Positions 18,676 through 27,818 of a stretch of 64,000 nucleotides of DNA are shown here, piece by piece (positions within the stretch are counted from its first letter, which is position 1; every line of letters begins with the position of its first letter). The notes beneath the pieces are model-generated. The model was not told the origin of the DNA, made no database searches, and saw only the letters and a program-made list of their open reading frames with translations. This DNA is from Vibrio atlanticus (GTDB lineage Bacteria; Pseudomonadota; Gammaproteobacteria; Enterobacterales; Vibrionaceae). The DNA lies in contig NZ_AP025461.1 of NCBI RefSeq assembly GCF_024347315.1, positions 310,001 through 374,000 on the forward strand, in the 5' to 3' direction. The translations under genes were made by a program, and so were the position numbers.

Positions 18676-20169
18676 ATGATAGAAAACAGTTTTGCAATAA
18701 CGACGACGTTCATTGCGTATCTAATTATGATGCTAGCGATCGGTGTTATTGCTTACAAACGTACATCTAACTCAACAGACTACTTCCTAGGTGGTCGTTC
18801 GTTAGGCCCATGGCCTGCTGCACTTTCTGCTGGTGCATCAGACATGAGTGGTTGGTTGCTACTTGGCCTGCCTGGTTACGCTTACGCTGCTGGCTTTGAA
18901 GCATTTTGGCTTGCTGGTGGTCTACTTGTTGGTACTTGGGCAAACTGGTTAATCAGTGCAAAACGTCTACGTACTTACAGCATTACGACAGAATCACTGA
19001 CGCTGCCGGAGTTCCTATCTCGTCGTTTCAATGATAATTCTAAGCTGATCCAAACAATTTCTGCTTTCTTTATCCTTTTATTCTTCCTTTTCTACACAAG
19101 TTCAGGCTTGGTAGCAGGTGGTAAATTGTTTGAAACGGTATTCGGCCTTGATTACACAACAGCGGTAATTATCGGTACAGTCTGTGTAGTTTCGTACACT
19201 CTGTTTGGTGGTTTCCTGGCGGTATCTTGGACTGACTTAGTTCAAGGTCTACTCATGTCTGCAGCGCTATTGATTGTACCAATCGCGGCAATGAACGGTG
19301 GCCTAGGTCAGCTTTCTAGCGACCTACACAACATCAACCCAGAGCTTCTAACGCTATGGAATGATGCGAAGGGTGAGCCACTGTCTGCTATTGCGATCAT
19401 CTCACTAGCGGCATGGGGTTTGGGTTACTTCGGTCAACCACACATCCTTGCGCGTTTCAAAGCAACACGTAGTAATAAAGACCTAACAACAGCGCGCCGC
19501 ATTGCCGTTATCTGGACTGCACTGTCTATGATTGGTGCAATGCTTGTGGGTCTTGTTGGTCTAATCTATGTGACGAACTCTGGCGCACCTAAGCTAGACG
19601 ATGGCGAGAAGATCTTCATGCTTCTTGTGAACGCGATGTTCCACCCAGTAATCGCCGGCATCCTACTTGCTGCCATTCTAGCGGCAATCATGAGTACTGC
19701 GGATTCACAACTTCTTGTTTCTTCATCTGCAATGGCAGAAGACCTGTATAAGCAAGTTTTGAAGAAAGACGCAACGTCAGAAGAGATTGTTCGTATAGGC
19801 CGTTTCGCGGTTATTCTAATTTCTCTTGTTGCTCTTGTTCTGGCGATGACACCAGACAGCTCAGTACTTGGCCTTGTATCTTACGCATGGGCTGGTTTTG
19901 GTGCTGCATTCGGTCCTGCAATCGTATTAAGCCTATACTGGTCTCGTATGAACCGTAACGGCGCTCTAGCGGGTATCGTGGTTGGTGGTGTTACGATTGT
20001 ACTTTGGAAGCAGTTCACGGGCGGTTGGTTCGATGTTTACGAAATCGTACCGGGAATCATCCTATCGACGCTTTCTATCGTTATTGTGAGTCTAATGACT
20101 GGTGAGCCAGAAGACGAAGTGAAAAAGCAACACGCTGAGTTCAAGAAGAACCTAGTTGAGCTAGACTAA
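18676..20169 (+). CDS. putP: Sodium/proline symporter
   Basis: The 497-residue integral membrane protein of the solute:sodium symporter family matches PutP: TDYFLGGRSLGPWPAALSAG near the N-terminus, ASDMSGWLLLGLPG (sodium and proline site), and about 13 hydrophobic helices including ILLAAILAAIMSTADSQLLVSSSA. The start at 18676 is preferred over an upstream GTG at 18622 because it has a Shine-Dalgarno (TGAGGA) and gives the normal family length; the longer version would run through the inverted repeat. It imports proline for use as carbon and nitrogen by PutA or as an osmolyte. Confidence 0.96.
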   Translation: MIENSFAITTTFIAYLIMMLAIGVIAYKRTSNSTDYFLGGRSLGPWPAALSAGASDMSGWLLLGLPGYAYAAGFEAFWLAGGLLVGTWANWLISAKRLRTYSITTESLTLPEFLSRRFNDNSKLIQTISAFFILLFFLFYTSSGLVAGGKLFETVFGLDYTTAVIIGTVCVVSYTLFGGFLAVSWTDLVQGLLMSAALLIVPIAAMNGGLGQLSSDLHNINPELLTLWNDAKGEPLSAIAIISLAAWGLGYFGQPHILARFKATRSNKDLTTARRIAVIWTALSMIGAMLVGLVGLIYVTNSGAPKLDDGEKIFMLLVNAMFHPVIAGILLAAILAAIMSTADSQLLVSSSAMAEDLYKQVLKKDATSEEIVRIGRFAVILISLVALVLAMTPDSSVLGLVSYAWAGFGAAFGPAIVLSLYWSRMNRNGALAGIVVGGVTIVLWKQFTGGWFDVYEIVPGIILSTLSIVIVSLMTGEPEDEVKKQHAEFKKNLVELD

Positions 20170-20249
20170 TTTACATTGTAAAACATATGTGAATTAGCAA
20201 AGAACATTAGCTAAAAAGCAATTGTAAAAAGAAATTGAAAAATAAAAGT

Positions 20250-20281
20250 AATAGAGTCACTTCGGTGGCTCTATTTTTTTA
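20250..20281 (+). terminator. putP terminator
   Basis: Hairpin AATAGAGTCAC-ttcg-GTGGCTCTATT followed by a T run, 80 nt after the putP stop. The stable TTCG tetraloop makes this a convincing terminator. Confidence 0.9.
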
Positions 20282-20555
20282 TGTGGGCACTACCTTTGTC
20301 TTATAGAAAATCAGTAGGATACAGGAGATGCACGGCTGTTATGAGGTTTACAATGTAAATCGAAACCAAATGATAGAAGGAAAATAAATAGAAGAGAAAG
20401 GCTTTTCATAGCGCTTGATGTCAAAAAATAACCGATAAAATGGCTATTTTTTGAACTTGGCGCTCACTTTTGTTATTAGCTCGGTGAATTATTACACTGA
20501 ATTGGACATCATGTGTCAATTATCAGTAACCACTAAAGACCTATAGGACAAAGGT
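20282..20555. other. Intergenic region with an A/T-stem hairpin
   Basis: No gene seen. A hairpin with arms AAAAAATAACC and GGCTATTTTTT (about 20424-20453) lies about 100 nt ahead of the next gene and could be a weak terminator or leader structure. Confidence 0.4.
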
Positions 20556-20780
20556 ATGCCTGATCTCTATTGCAAAGGATGTAAAAAAACAACACTACAT
20601 AAGTCTATAATGAAACGTTGTGAATCTGAGCCTGAGACAACCTCTGGCCGTATGATGCAATGGACGTCAAAGCTATTTAGTGGAAACCTGTACTACGACA
20701 TGGAAACTCAACACTTCTGTCGAACGTGCAATTGTCGTTGTGAAACAGGAACTGCAGTTCCCCAAGTTGGTCTGGCTTAG
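20556..20780 (+). CDS. Small cysteine-rich protein, probable zinc ribbon
   Basis: The 74-residue protein has two CxxC-type pairs, CKGCKK at residues 6-11 and CRTCNCRC near 55-62, plus one further Cys (KRCESEP), the arrangement of a small treble-clef or zinc-ribbon fold. The ATG follows AGGACAAAGGT, a usable Shine-Dalgarno, and a clear terminator follows the stop, so it is a free-standing expressed gene. I do not recognise the family. RNA, DNA or protein binding is possible; nothing in the context tells which. Confidence 0.7.
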   Translation: MPDLYCKGCKKTTLHKSIMKRCESEPETTSGRMMQWTSKLFSGNLYYDMETQHFCRTCNCRCETGTAVPQVGLA

Positions 20781-20810
20781 ATTGTAGTAAGTGCTTACTA
20801 ACTTAGATTT

Positions 20811-20837
20811 AAAAACCTCCCTGATGGAGGTTTTTTT
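20811..20837. terminator. Bidirectional terminator
   Basis: Hairpin AAAAACCTCC-ctgat-GGAGGTTTTTTT between the small zinc-ribbon gene and the convergent 56-residue gene, A and T runs on both sides. Confidence 0.9.
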
Positions 20838-20843
20838 CGTTTT

Positions 20844-21014
20844 CTATGCCGCTTTTAGTGAAGGTTCTGCCTCGACGACATTGCCATCAATCTTAACTTC
20901 CCAGCCATAGTTTGAGTATTCACTTGCGAGTGCTTGGGCAACATCTTTTGATACCGTTACGTGTGTCCATGAACCGATTCCGTAAGGTTTATATGCGAGT
21001 TCTTGCGTTTTCAT
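20844..21014 (-). CDS. Small hypothetical protein, 56 residues
   Basis: An open frame on the minus strand encodes a 56-residue protein beginning MKTQELAYKPYGIGSWTHV and ending VEAEPSLKAA. An AAAGGA Shine-Dalgarno lies 12 nt before the ATG and a bidirectional terminator follows the stop at once. The composition is soluble and protein-like, with residues YSNYGWEVKIDGNVVE suggesting a small beta-rich fold. I do not recognise the family. It is divergent from the Lrp-type regulator. Confidence 0.65.
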   Translation of the reverse strand: MKTQELAYKPYGIGSWTHVTVSKDVAQALASEYSNYGWEVKIDGNVVEAEPSLKAA

Positions 21015-21293
21015 AATAGAGTCATCCTTTCTCTTTGAGAATTCTATTATTCACTTTGGCCTATATCCTTTCTTTCGTTTCTGGCTCAACTTATTTGTTA
21101 ATCGGGTCATTTCTATAATAATTTGTTAATAACTGGAGTTTGATTTATAAGGGTTGTTATCGCTCTGTTCGGTTTTATATTTAACGTGAATAGGAATGGT
21201 CTATTTAGATTTCTAAATGTGTGAGCAAGGTTTTCTTCGATTGCTCTTAGTATGGAATATACTGAGCGTAATCTAGAATGTTTAAGGAATATT

Positions 21294-21782
21294 ATGTCTC
21301 AGCATCAACTCGATCGTATCGATAAAGAGATACTAAGAATTCTGCATATGAAAGGCCGTTTGCCCGTCGTTGAACTAGCGAAACAGGTCAACCTAACGAC
21401 TTCACCTTGCTCTGATAGGTTGAAGCGATTGGAAAAAGTGGGCTACATCACAGGTTATCACGCTGAGCTTTGTTCAGAAAAGTTGGGGCTCGATGTCCAA
21501 GTGTTTATCCATATTCGCCTCGATCAAACCAGTTTTTCAATTTTTGATAAATTTGCCCAAGCGGTTGAAGCGATGCCTGAGGTCGAAGAGTGCTATTCGC
21601 TGTCGGGGGATTTTGACACCATGATCAAGGTTCGAGTAAAAGACATGAAGGCGTACCAAGCGTTTATGGCAACTAAGTTGGGTACCCTGCCGGGTGTGAT
21701 TCAGACACGCAGCGAAGTGGTGATTGAAGAACACAAGAAGGGCTTTGGTGTTAACCCTGAGCTGTTGGCCACCATAAAATAG
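21294..21782 (+). CDS. Lrp/AsnC-family transcriptional regulator
   Basis: The 162-residue protein has the N-terminal AsnC helix-turn-helix (about 5-60: IDKEILRILHMKGRLPVVELAKQ is its first part, then TTSPCSDRLKRLEKVGYI) and the C-terminal ligand-binding RAM domain (about 70-150, with EVEECYSLSGDFDTMIKV). The start at 21294 is chosen over a longer frame from 21252 because it has AAGGA six nt upstream and gives the usual Lrp family length. It probably senses an amino acid. No put or other amino-acid gene touches it directly, though putAP is 1 kb upstream. Confidence 0.9.
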   Translation: MSQHQLDRIDKEILRILHMKGRLPVVELAKQVNLTTSPCSDRLKRLEKVGYITGYHAELCSEKLGLDVQVFIHIRLDQTSFSIFDKFAQAVEAMPEVEECYSLSGDFDTMIKVRVKDMKAYQAFMATKLGTLPGVIQTRSEVVIEEHKKGFGVNPELLATIK

Positions 21783-21818
21783 TGACCTGCTTTCGCCTTA
21801 CCAAGGTTATTTACATAT

Positions 21819-21850
21819 AAAAAATGGAAGCCAATAAGCTTCCATTTTTT
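21819..21850. terminator. Bidirectional terminator after the Lrp-type gene
   Basis: Hairpin AAAAAATGGAAGC / GCTTCCATTTTTT with a 6-nt loop, between two convergent genes. Confidence 0.92.
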
Positions 21851-21892
21851 GTTGAACGTCAGATAAAGAGCAATCGGATAAACTTCTCCGCC

Positions 21893-22597
21893 TTACAGCG
21901 TAATTGCGGCAGAGATTAAACCAATCACACCGCCGAATACCCCACCCCAAACGACCAACCAACCAAGGTGTTTTTTGATCATGGTCTGAACCATCTCTTT
22001 AACCAGTTTTGGTGTCAGTTCATTCAAGCGCTGATCGATGATCGCTTCAATGTTCTCTTTGATTTCATCCATCATCGCAGGTGATTCAAGTTCATCCTTG
22101 ATGGCATTTTTTACCGAATCACTCTTGCTGATTTCGATCACAGACTCTTGCATCTTCTCCACGAATGGCGCTTTCATTGGCTGTAGTGCTTCTGTACCCC
22201 CAACCATCGCCAACATGCCACCAAACTGTGAGTTTTCGATAACATGCACCAGCGATTCGAATGCAGGGTTAAAGTCGATCTTCTTGATCACAGGCTCTAG
22301 ATTGAGCGATTTTCCGGTCATCTCACTGCTAAGGAAGCGGTCGATGTTACTTTCAGTAAAGAACTGTTCCATCATTAGTTGTTTGATGGCTGCCTTGAAC
22401 TCTTCAAAGCGCGCAGGAATAACGCCAGAACCATATAGGCCGGGTACTTTCTCGAACAACATGTGAATCGCAAGCCAGTTGGTGATGGCACCAGAAAATG
22501 CGAATAGGCCTGCATAAAGCAAGTATTGGTTTGCTGTCGCATAGCCGCCAGCAAGCAGTGCTAACGCAATAACGTTAGTTAAGACACTTTTGTTCAT
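21893..22597 (-). CDS. DUF445 family membrane protein
   Basis: The 234-residue protein has hydrophobic helices at the N-terminus (about 5-40) and the C-terminus (about 210-232), with a helical, charged domain between them. The segments GAITNWLAIHMLFEKVPGLYGSGVIPARFEE and the repeated KEMVQTMIKKHLGW type helices are typical of DUF445/YheB-like proteins; the first of these spans about residues 36-67. The function is unknown; an envelope role is likely from topology. It converges on the Lrp-type gene. Confidence 0.85.
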   Translation of the reverse strand: MNKSVLTNVIALALLAGGYATANQYLLYAGLFAFSGAITNWLAIHMLFEKVPGLYGSGVIPARFEEFKAAIKQLMMEQFFTESNIDRFLSSEMTGKSLNLEPVIKKIDFNPAFESLVHVIENSQFGGMLAMVGGTEALQPMKAPFVEKMQESVIEISKSDSVKNAIKDELESPAMMDEIKENIEAIIDQRLNELTPKLVKEMVQTMIKKHLGWLVVWGGVFGGVIGLISAAITL

Positions 22598-22709
22598 GGT
22601 TGATCTCTAAAAAGAATACTGCGCGCATTTTAAGAAAAAAACGCCAAGAAAAAAACAAAAGGATCGATGAAGTTATCGGACAAGTAGGAAACAGTGCGGA
22701 ATAACAGGC

Positions 22710-22747
22710 ATAAAAAAGGCTAGCCTCCCCCCGAAGTCTAGCCTTAT
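22710..22747 (-). terminator. Terminator of the ABC exporter gene
   Basis: Stem TAAGGCTAG / CTAGCCTTTTTTA read on the minus strand, with a 14-nt loop and T run, about 136 nt beyond the stop at 22883. Confidence 0.8.
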
Positions 22748-22882
22748 TCCAGAACGCGCAAGCGAGGCGTCTTTGGTGTTAATGTCATTATATGATTACG
22801 ACATAACATTCTGCCATGTGTAATTTACCGCCAATTAACATTTTGGTGTGAATTACGCCGCACTTTTAAAATGGAATATAAA

Positions 22883-24733
22883 TTAAGCGCTCGTTGTCTG
22901 TTCAAGATCATCACCAATAAACCCACCGGTCTGGTGATTCCACAATTGAGCATAGATGCCATTTTGTGTAATCAGCTCTTGGTGCGTGCCTTCTTCGACG
23001 ATATTACCTTGGTCGAGTACGATCAAACGGTCCATTGCTGCAATCGTCGATAGACGGTGTGCAATCGCTATAACCGTTTTGCCTTCCATTAGTTCAATCA
23101 AGCTCTCTTGTATCGCAGCTTCAACCTCTGAATCGAGAGCTGATGTTGCTTCATCTAGAACCAACAGCGGAGCATTCTTCAGAAGTACACGTGAGATAGC
23201 GACACGTTGACGCTGACCACCAGAAAGCTTGACGCCACGTTCACCCACTTGAGCATCGTAGCCAACGTTACCAAACGGGTCAGTTAGCGTTTCGATAAAC
23301 TCATGAGCGTGTGCCTGTTTGGTTGCGGCATACACTTCTTCATCTGTTGCCTCAGGACGACCGTAAAGAATGTTGTCTTTGATCGAACGGTGCAGCAGTG
23401 AGGTATCTTGAGTCACCATACCTATGTTGCTACGCAGAGAATCTTGAGTAACGCTCGAGATCTCTTGGTCATCAATCAGGATGCGACCACTTTCTACATC
23501 GTGGAAACGCAGCAGTAAGTTAACTAGGGTCGATTTACCTGCACCTGAACGGCCAACCAAGCCGACTTTTTCACCCGGTTTGATGTTGAGGTTTAGGTTG
23601 TTAATCACACCCTTATTCTCACCGTAGTTAAAGCTCACGTTGTCGAAGTTTATGCCACCCTGTGGCACATCCAAAGGCTTAGCGTCTTTTTTGTCTTCAA
23701 TAGCGATAGGCTTAGATAGCGTTTTAATGCCATCAATCACTGTACCTAGGTTTTCAAACAAGCCACCAATTTCCCACATGATCCATTTCGACATGCCGTT
23801 AATACGCAGAGCTAAGCTGACCGCAATCGCAATTGCACCTACGGTGATCGCGTTATCTAGCCATAGGTAGATAGAGATACCGGCAATGCTGAACACCAAC
23901 AAGTAGTTAGCGAATTCAACGCAGATGTTGAAGCCAGTAACCAAGCGCATTTGGCGATGGACTGTGTCTAGGAAGCCTTCCATGCCTTCTTCTGCGTACT
24001 CGGTTTCTCTTTTACTATGAGAGAAAAGTTTGACCGTAGCGATGTTGGTGTAGCTATCCACAATGCGACCCGTCATCAACGAGCGAGCATCCGCTTGTTC
24101 TGAAGACACATCTTTCAGCTTTGGTACGAAGTGCAGTTGAATGCCAACGTAAATGAACAACCAAATCAACATTGGAGCCATTAAGCGCCAATCCGATTCA
24201 GCGAGCATGAACAGCATCGCTGTAAAGTAAACCGTCACGTAAACAAACACATCGACCATTTTGGTCACGGTTTCACGCACCGCGAGCGATGTTTGCATGA
24301 CTTTGGTGGCAACACGCCCGGCAAAGTCATCTTGATAGAACGACAAACTTTGCTTCAAAAGGTAGCGGTGCGCTAACCAACGAATCGACATTGGATAGTT
24401 GCCCAGCAAAGTTTGGTGAAGCAATAGCGAATAAACACTGATCAAGATTGGCATCACGACCAGTAACAGGATACCAAGCCCCATCAGAGTGGATTGGTTG
24501 TCTGCTAAGAAGGTGTCCGGGTTGCTAGTTGATAGCCAGTCAACCAGTTGTCCCATGTAACCGAACAGCGCAACTTCGATGATCGCGATGGTCATGCTCA
24601 TCAATCCGAGCAAGATCAACGGTTTTTCAAAACCACGAGTGTAATGGCGGCAAAATGCCAGTATTCCAGTAGGAGGTTGTATTGGCTCTCCCTTTGGAAA
24701 GGCTTCAGTAAAGCCTTCAAATTTCTTGTACAT
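22883..24733 (-). CDS. ABC transporter, fused permease/ATPase (exporter type)
   Basis: The 616-residue half-transporter has an exporter-type six-helix membrane domain (about 30-330) followed by an ATPase domain (about 365-605) with Walker A GRSGAGKST, Q-loop GMVTQDTSLL, signature LSGGQRQR, Walker B LLVLDEATSALD and the H-loop IAHRLST. It should act as a homodimer or with another half-transporter. Family members export lipids, peptides or drugs; the MsbA-like layout does not settle the substrate. It stands alone with its own terminator. Confidence 0.9.
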   Translation of the reverse strand: MYKKFEGFTEAFPKGEPIQPPTGILAFCRHYTRGFEKPLILLGLMSMTIAIIEVALFGYMGQLVDWLSTSNPDTFLADNQSTLMGLGILLLVVMPILISVYSLLLHQTLLGNYPMSIRWLAHRYLLKQSLSFYQDDFAGRVATKVMQTSLAVRETVTKMVDVFVYVTVYFTAMLFMLAESDWRLMAPMLIWLFIYVGIQLHFVPKLKDVSSEQADARSLMTGRIVDSYTNIATVKLFSHSKRETEYAEEGMEGFLDTVHRQMRLVTGFNICVEFANYLLVFSIAGISIYLWLDNAITVGAIAIAVSLALRINGMSKWIMWEIGGLFENLGTVIDGIKTLSKPIAIEDKKDAKPLDVPQGGINFDNVSFNYGENKGVINNLNLNIKPGEKVGLVGRSGAGKSTLVNLLLRFHDVESGRILIDDQEISSVTQDSLRSNIGMVTQDTSLLHRSIKDNILYGRPEATDEEVYAATKQAHAHEFIETLTDPFGNVGYDAQVGERGVKLSGGQRQRVAISRVLLKNAPLLVLDEATSALDSEVEAAIQESLIELMEGKTVIAIAHRLSTIAAMDRLIVLDQGNIVEEGTHQELITQNGIYAQLWNHQTGGFIGDDLEQTTSA

Positions 24734-25297
24734 AGTTTTCCCTTTATAAGCTACTGCATCTTTGAGCTAGAGCATCGTGATGTGCAGCTTTTTTTTATAG
24801 TCTTGATTTGAATTTTTCAGTTTTAGTTTGAAATTATATAAGTGCCAACGCGTTCTTATAAGTATTAAGCCATTCGATAGATTTTTGTTTAGTTCTTATG
24901 TAAGTGCTTAGTTCAAGTGACACAGAACACTTCCAAAGAGTGTCTTTCATGAAGCTAATTTTAGATTGAATTAGGCAGGAAAAGTTAAGCTTATTTCAAA
25001 CGTAATTGATGGTTATGCAACGGTGATAATCCTAACGTTAAATGGATTAAATTGTAATCAAAACTCGTGTGGAGTTGAAAAATGAAATGAGAATATTTAT
25101 CCAGTAAATTCTTTAACGAATATGCATACAGTTGGTTCTTTCTGATGTGCTGTTATCTTGCAGTAAAAATTACCGACTAATCTAAAATCCGCAGTAATTA
25201 CTTGGGATAAATATTCAAATCATTGTGATTTTCAGTGAATTTTGTCGTAACAAGTTGTTTACAATTCTGAGGTAAATAAAAGATAGGGACGGTTAAA
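24734..25297. other. Long AT-rich intergenic region between divergent genes
   Basis: This 564-bp stretch separates the ABC exporter from the CtlX-type gene. It is AT-rich and has no convincing reading frame. It must hold two divergent promoters; no operator could be assigned with confidence. Confidence 0.5.
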
Positions 25298-26272
25298 ATG
25301 TTAAACCTACACAAAAAATCACTGCATATTACTAATGTTCAAAACGCAAATTGCGTTGTTATGGTGCCGCCAAAAGAATTTAAATTTAACGAAGAAACAG
25401 CCCGTGATAACGAGTTTCAGCACAGAGTCGATCTGACTGAAGCTGAGGTAAAGTTAGAAACGATGGCCGAGTTTAAGGCTATGGTGGTTTCGCTACGTAA
25501 AGAAGGTGTGCAAGTTGTAGAGTTTGATTATCCGGAACTGGGTGTTGAAACCCCTGACGCAGTGTTCCCAAACAACTGGTTCAGTACTTGTAGTGATGGA
25601 AGCCTATTCACTTTCCCTATGGCGTGTGAAAACCGTCAAAATGAAGTTAAGCCGAATGCACTTATTGAAGCGTTGGAAGCGTCTGGTCGCATTGTTAATC
25701 ACAGTGAGTCTATGGAGTCGTACGTTGCTCAAGGTTCTTATCTAGAGAGCACTGGCGTGATGGTGATCGACCATATCAACAAGACCATTTATGCTGCGCT
25801 TTCACAACGTTGTGACCGCGAAGTATTGGAAGATTACGCGAAGCGCATTGGCTATTCTCGCGTGGTCTCGTTCCAAACGGCATTACCGTCTGGTCAACCG
25901 ATTTACCATACCAATGTGATGATGGCGATTGGTGATAACTTCTGCGTGATCTGTGATGAAGTGATCCCTGAATTTGAACGCCGCTTTGTGGTGAAATCTC
26001 TTGCTAAAGACAAGCAGGTTATCTCTATCTCAATTGATCAGATGAACCGATTTTGCGGCAACATTTTGCAACTGGAGACGGTTAATGGCGACAAGGTGAT
26101 CGCGATGTCTCAATCGGCTTACGATGCGTTTTCTCCAGCTCAGTTAGCTCAGCTTTCGACACACGGTAAACTACTACCATTTAACGTGAAAACGATCGAG
26201 GACATCGGCGGTGGTTCGGTGCGATGCATGTTGGGCGAGGTGTTCTTACCAACTCGAGTGAATCGTCTATAG
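25298..26272 (+). CDS. ctlX: Amidinotransferase-fold hydrolase (CtlX-like, citrulline/arginine-related)
   Basis: The 324-residue protein belongs to the guanidino-group-modifying family: the N-terminal VVMVPPKEFKFNEETARDNEFQ leads to DAVFPNNWFSTCSDG (acidic substrate residues), GSYLES, YHTNVMMAIGD (catalytic His) and the C-terminal nucleophile Cys in IGGGSVRCMLGEVFLP. Family members known as CtlX act in citrulline use; related ones hydrolyse dimethylarginine or arginine. The exact substrate is not shown by the sequence. A Shine-Dalgarno (AGGGACGG) precedes the ATG. Confidence 0.78.
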   Translation: MLNLHKKSLHITNVQNANCVVMVPPKEFKFNEETARDNEFQHRVDLTEAEVKLETMAEFKAMVVSLRKEGVQVVEFDYPELGVETPDAVFPNNWFSTCSDGSLFTFPMACENRQNEVKPNALIEALEASGRIVNHSESMESYVAQGSYLESTGVMVIDHINKTIYAALSQRCDREVLEDYAKRIGYSRVVSFQTALPSGQPIYHTNVMMAIGDNFCVICDEVIPEFERRFVVKSLAKDKQVISISIDQMNRFCGNILQLETVNGDKVIAMSQSAYDAFSPAQLAQLSTHGKLLPFNVKTIEDIGGGSVRCMLGEVFLPTRVNRL

Positions 26273-26310
26273 AAAGTATAGCAAGCGCTCATTTCCAGTA
26301 ATGGATCTTC

Positions 26311-26345
26311 GAATACCACTCTTATCGCAGAGTGGTATTTTTGTT
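26311..26345 (+). terminator. Terminator after the CtlX-like gene
   Basis: Hairpin AATACCACTC / GAGTGGTATT with an 8-nt loop followed by T-rich sequence. Confidence 0.88.
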
Positions 26346-26428
26346 TTTATCTATCACAAATAAGAGAACAAGAGCTCGATACAGGAGTCAACGCGCAAAA
26401 GTTAACGAAAAACAGCTACTGAAAAAAG

Positions 26429-27061
26429 CTATGAAGCGTCCTTAAAAGCTCTGTGTTCAATGAACTGAGCCGACAGTGTTACGACTTCCTTAGAGTAGAC
26501 CAGCGCTGTGTGGTTGAGTTTGAGGGCGTAAGTATCAGTGGCTCCTCTCAGGTTGGCGTCTTCGAGAGTGACCGTACCATCCCCTGGGTTTCTTCCCAGA
26601 ACAATCCGTCCTACTCCGGCGTCGTAGGTACCCGTAATTACGCCAATCGGCACATCAATATCGTAGTCACCCAAGCCATCGCTTAAAATCATTTTGCTCG
26701 AACCAAATATAAATCCAAGCCCATGATTAGACAGTGTTTTGGCGATGGTTGCCCCATTGTGCGGAGTGCCTGCTGTAATAATGCAGGTGTCGGCGAAGTG
26801 TGGTTGGTAGAATTTAAAGTAATGACGAATCAGCAAGCCACCCAGTGAGTGACCGAAAAAATAGACCTCATCATACTCATTAAAACGAGCATTCACGAAA
26901 CGATTGAGACGTTTGGCTGCAGAAGGGAAACGCAGCGAGTTGTAGGCAAACTTGTGCGTTGTAAAGCCGCGTTTTTTGAAGTTTCTATCCAGATATTGCA
27001 TGATCAACGCAGGCATATATAGACCATGAATTAAAACTATATGTTTGTTTTTATTATTCAT
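26429..27061 (-). CDS. Alpha/beta hydrolase, lipase-like
   Basis: The 210-residue protein has the alpha/beta hydrolase landmarks: the oxyanion region IVLIHGLYMP near the N-terminus, the nucleophile elbow GHSLGG (about 94-99), GTPHNGA, and late Asp and His candidates (GDGTVTLEDA, LNHTALV). The start at 27061 is chosen because GGAGG lies 8 nt upstream, while the longer frame to 27187 adds 42 residues with no family match and no ribosome binding site. It looks like a small cytoplasmic esterase or lipase. The substrate is unknown. Confidence 0.82.
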   Translation of the reverse strand: MNNKNKHIVLIHGLYMPALIMQYLDRNFKKRGFTTHKFAYNSLRFPSAAKRLNRFVNARFNEYDEVYFFGHSLGGLLIRHYFKFYQPHFADTCIITAGTPHNGATIAKTLSNHGLGFIFGSSKMILSDGLGDYDIDVPIGVITGTYDAGVGRIVLGRNPGDGTVTLEDANLRGATDTYALKLNHTALVYSKEVVTLSAQFIEHRAFKDAS

Positions 27062-27190
27062 TTTTGTCCTCCGTCTGATGATGCCCCCAGTATATTTAGT
27101 CGCAAATCTAAACTCAATAAAACTTGCGGCTAATGGGACACAAAAGACAGAGCCTTCGCTATAGAAAGAATGTGCGTTAATAGACAAAGA

Positions 27191-27239
27191 GTGGGTTACT
27201 CTGATCTCACTCCTCCATACACATCAATCGTTAACCCAC
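27191..27239 (-). terminator. Possible terminator after the mechanosensitive-channel gene
   Basis: Arms GTGGGTTA and TAACCCAC enclose 33 nt just past the stop at 27273. The T run is poor, so this is tentative. Confidence 0.5.
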
Positions 27240-27272
27240 CTTGTTTGGCATAGGTATTCGGTGTTAGGCCTG

Positions 27273-27818
27273 TTACCTTATTGAAGCTTCACTTTTTGCT
27301 TCAGGATCAACTAATACCTTTATCACGCCTTTTTGTAGGATCAGGTTATTAGGGTAGGTGATGATGTTGCCCGAACTGTGTCGAAGAATAACGTGGAACA
27401 TGGTGATATCGATGATCACACCGCTGATGTCTTCGTCTTTCTCCGCGACCCTTACTCTGTCACCAATCCGATAAGGGAAGACGAAAAATATTAGTACGCT
27501 GGCTGTGAGGTTACTTAGAATCGACCATTGCGCGAATAAAGCGACACCCAGCACCGCAAATATGGATGATAAGAACAGCGAAATATCACCAAAACCCAAG
27601 TTAAGAACAATCGTAAACACAGCGATGAAGAGTAGAAACAGAACGATATTGAAACACTTAATCACGAACTGCTTTCGCTTCAATTCGACACGCTTATTTT
27701 CCGCTAATGTTTCTATCCAGTTCTTACCTAAGCGTTTGATCACCCAATACACAGTGATAAGAAGTAAACCTAAAACTACTTGTCTAAGCCACATATTGGA
27801 TTGCAAAAACTCAACCAT
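27273..27818 (-). CDS. Small MscS-type mechanosensitive ion channel
   Basis: The 181-residue protein has three hydrophobic helices (about 8-25, 52-72 and 78-105) and the MscS pore/beta-domain region (LFLSSIFAVLGVALFAQWSI, then FPYRIGDRVRV and GVIIDITMFHVILRHSSGN). It is smaller than E. coli MscS (286), lacking most of the C-terminal cage. The start at 27818 shares one base with the TAA stop of the upstream zntB-like gene (TAATG), which signals translational coupling; the longer upstream frame would overlap that gene and has no family match. Confidence 0.88.
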   Translation of the reverse strand: MVEFLQSNMWLRQVVLGLLLITVYWVIKRLGKNWIETLAENKRVELKRKQFVIKCFNIVLFLLFIAVFTIVLNLGFGDISLFLSSIFAVLGVALFAQWSILSNLTASVLIFFVFPYRIGDRVRVAEKDEDISGVIIDITMFHVILRHSSGNIITYPNNLILQKGVIKVLVDPEAKSEASIR

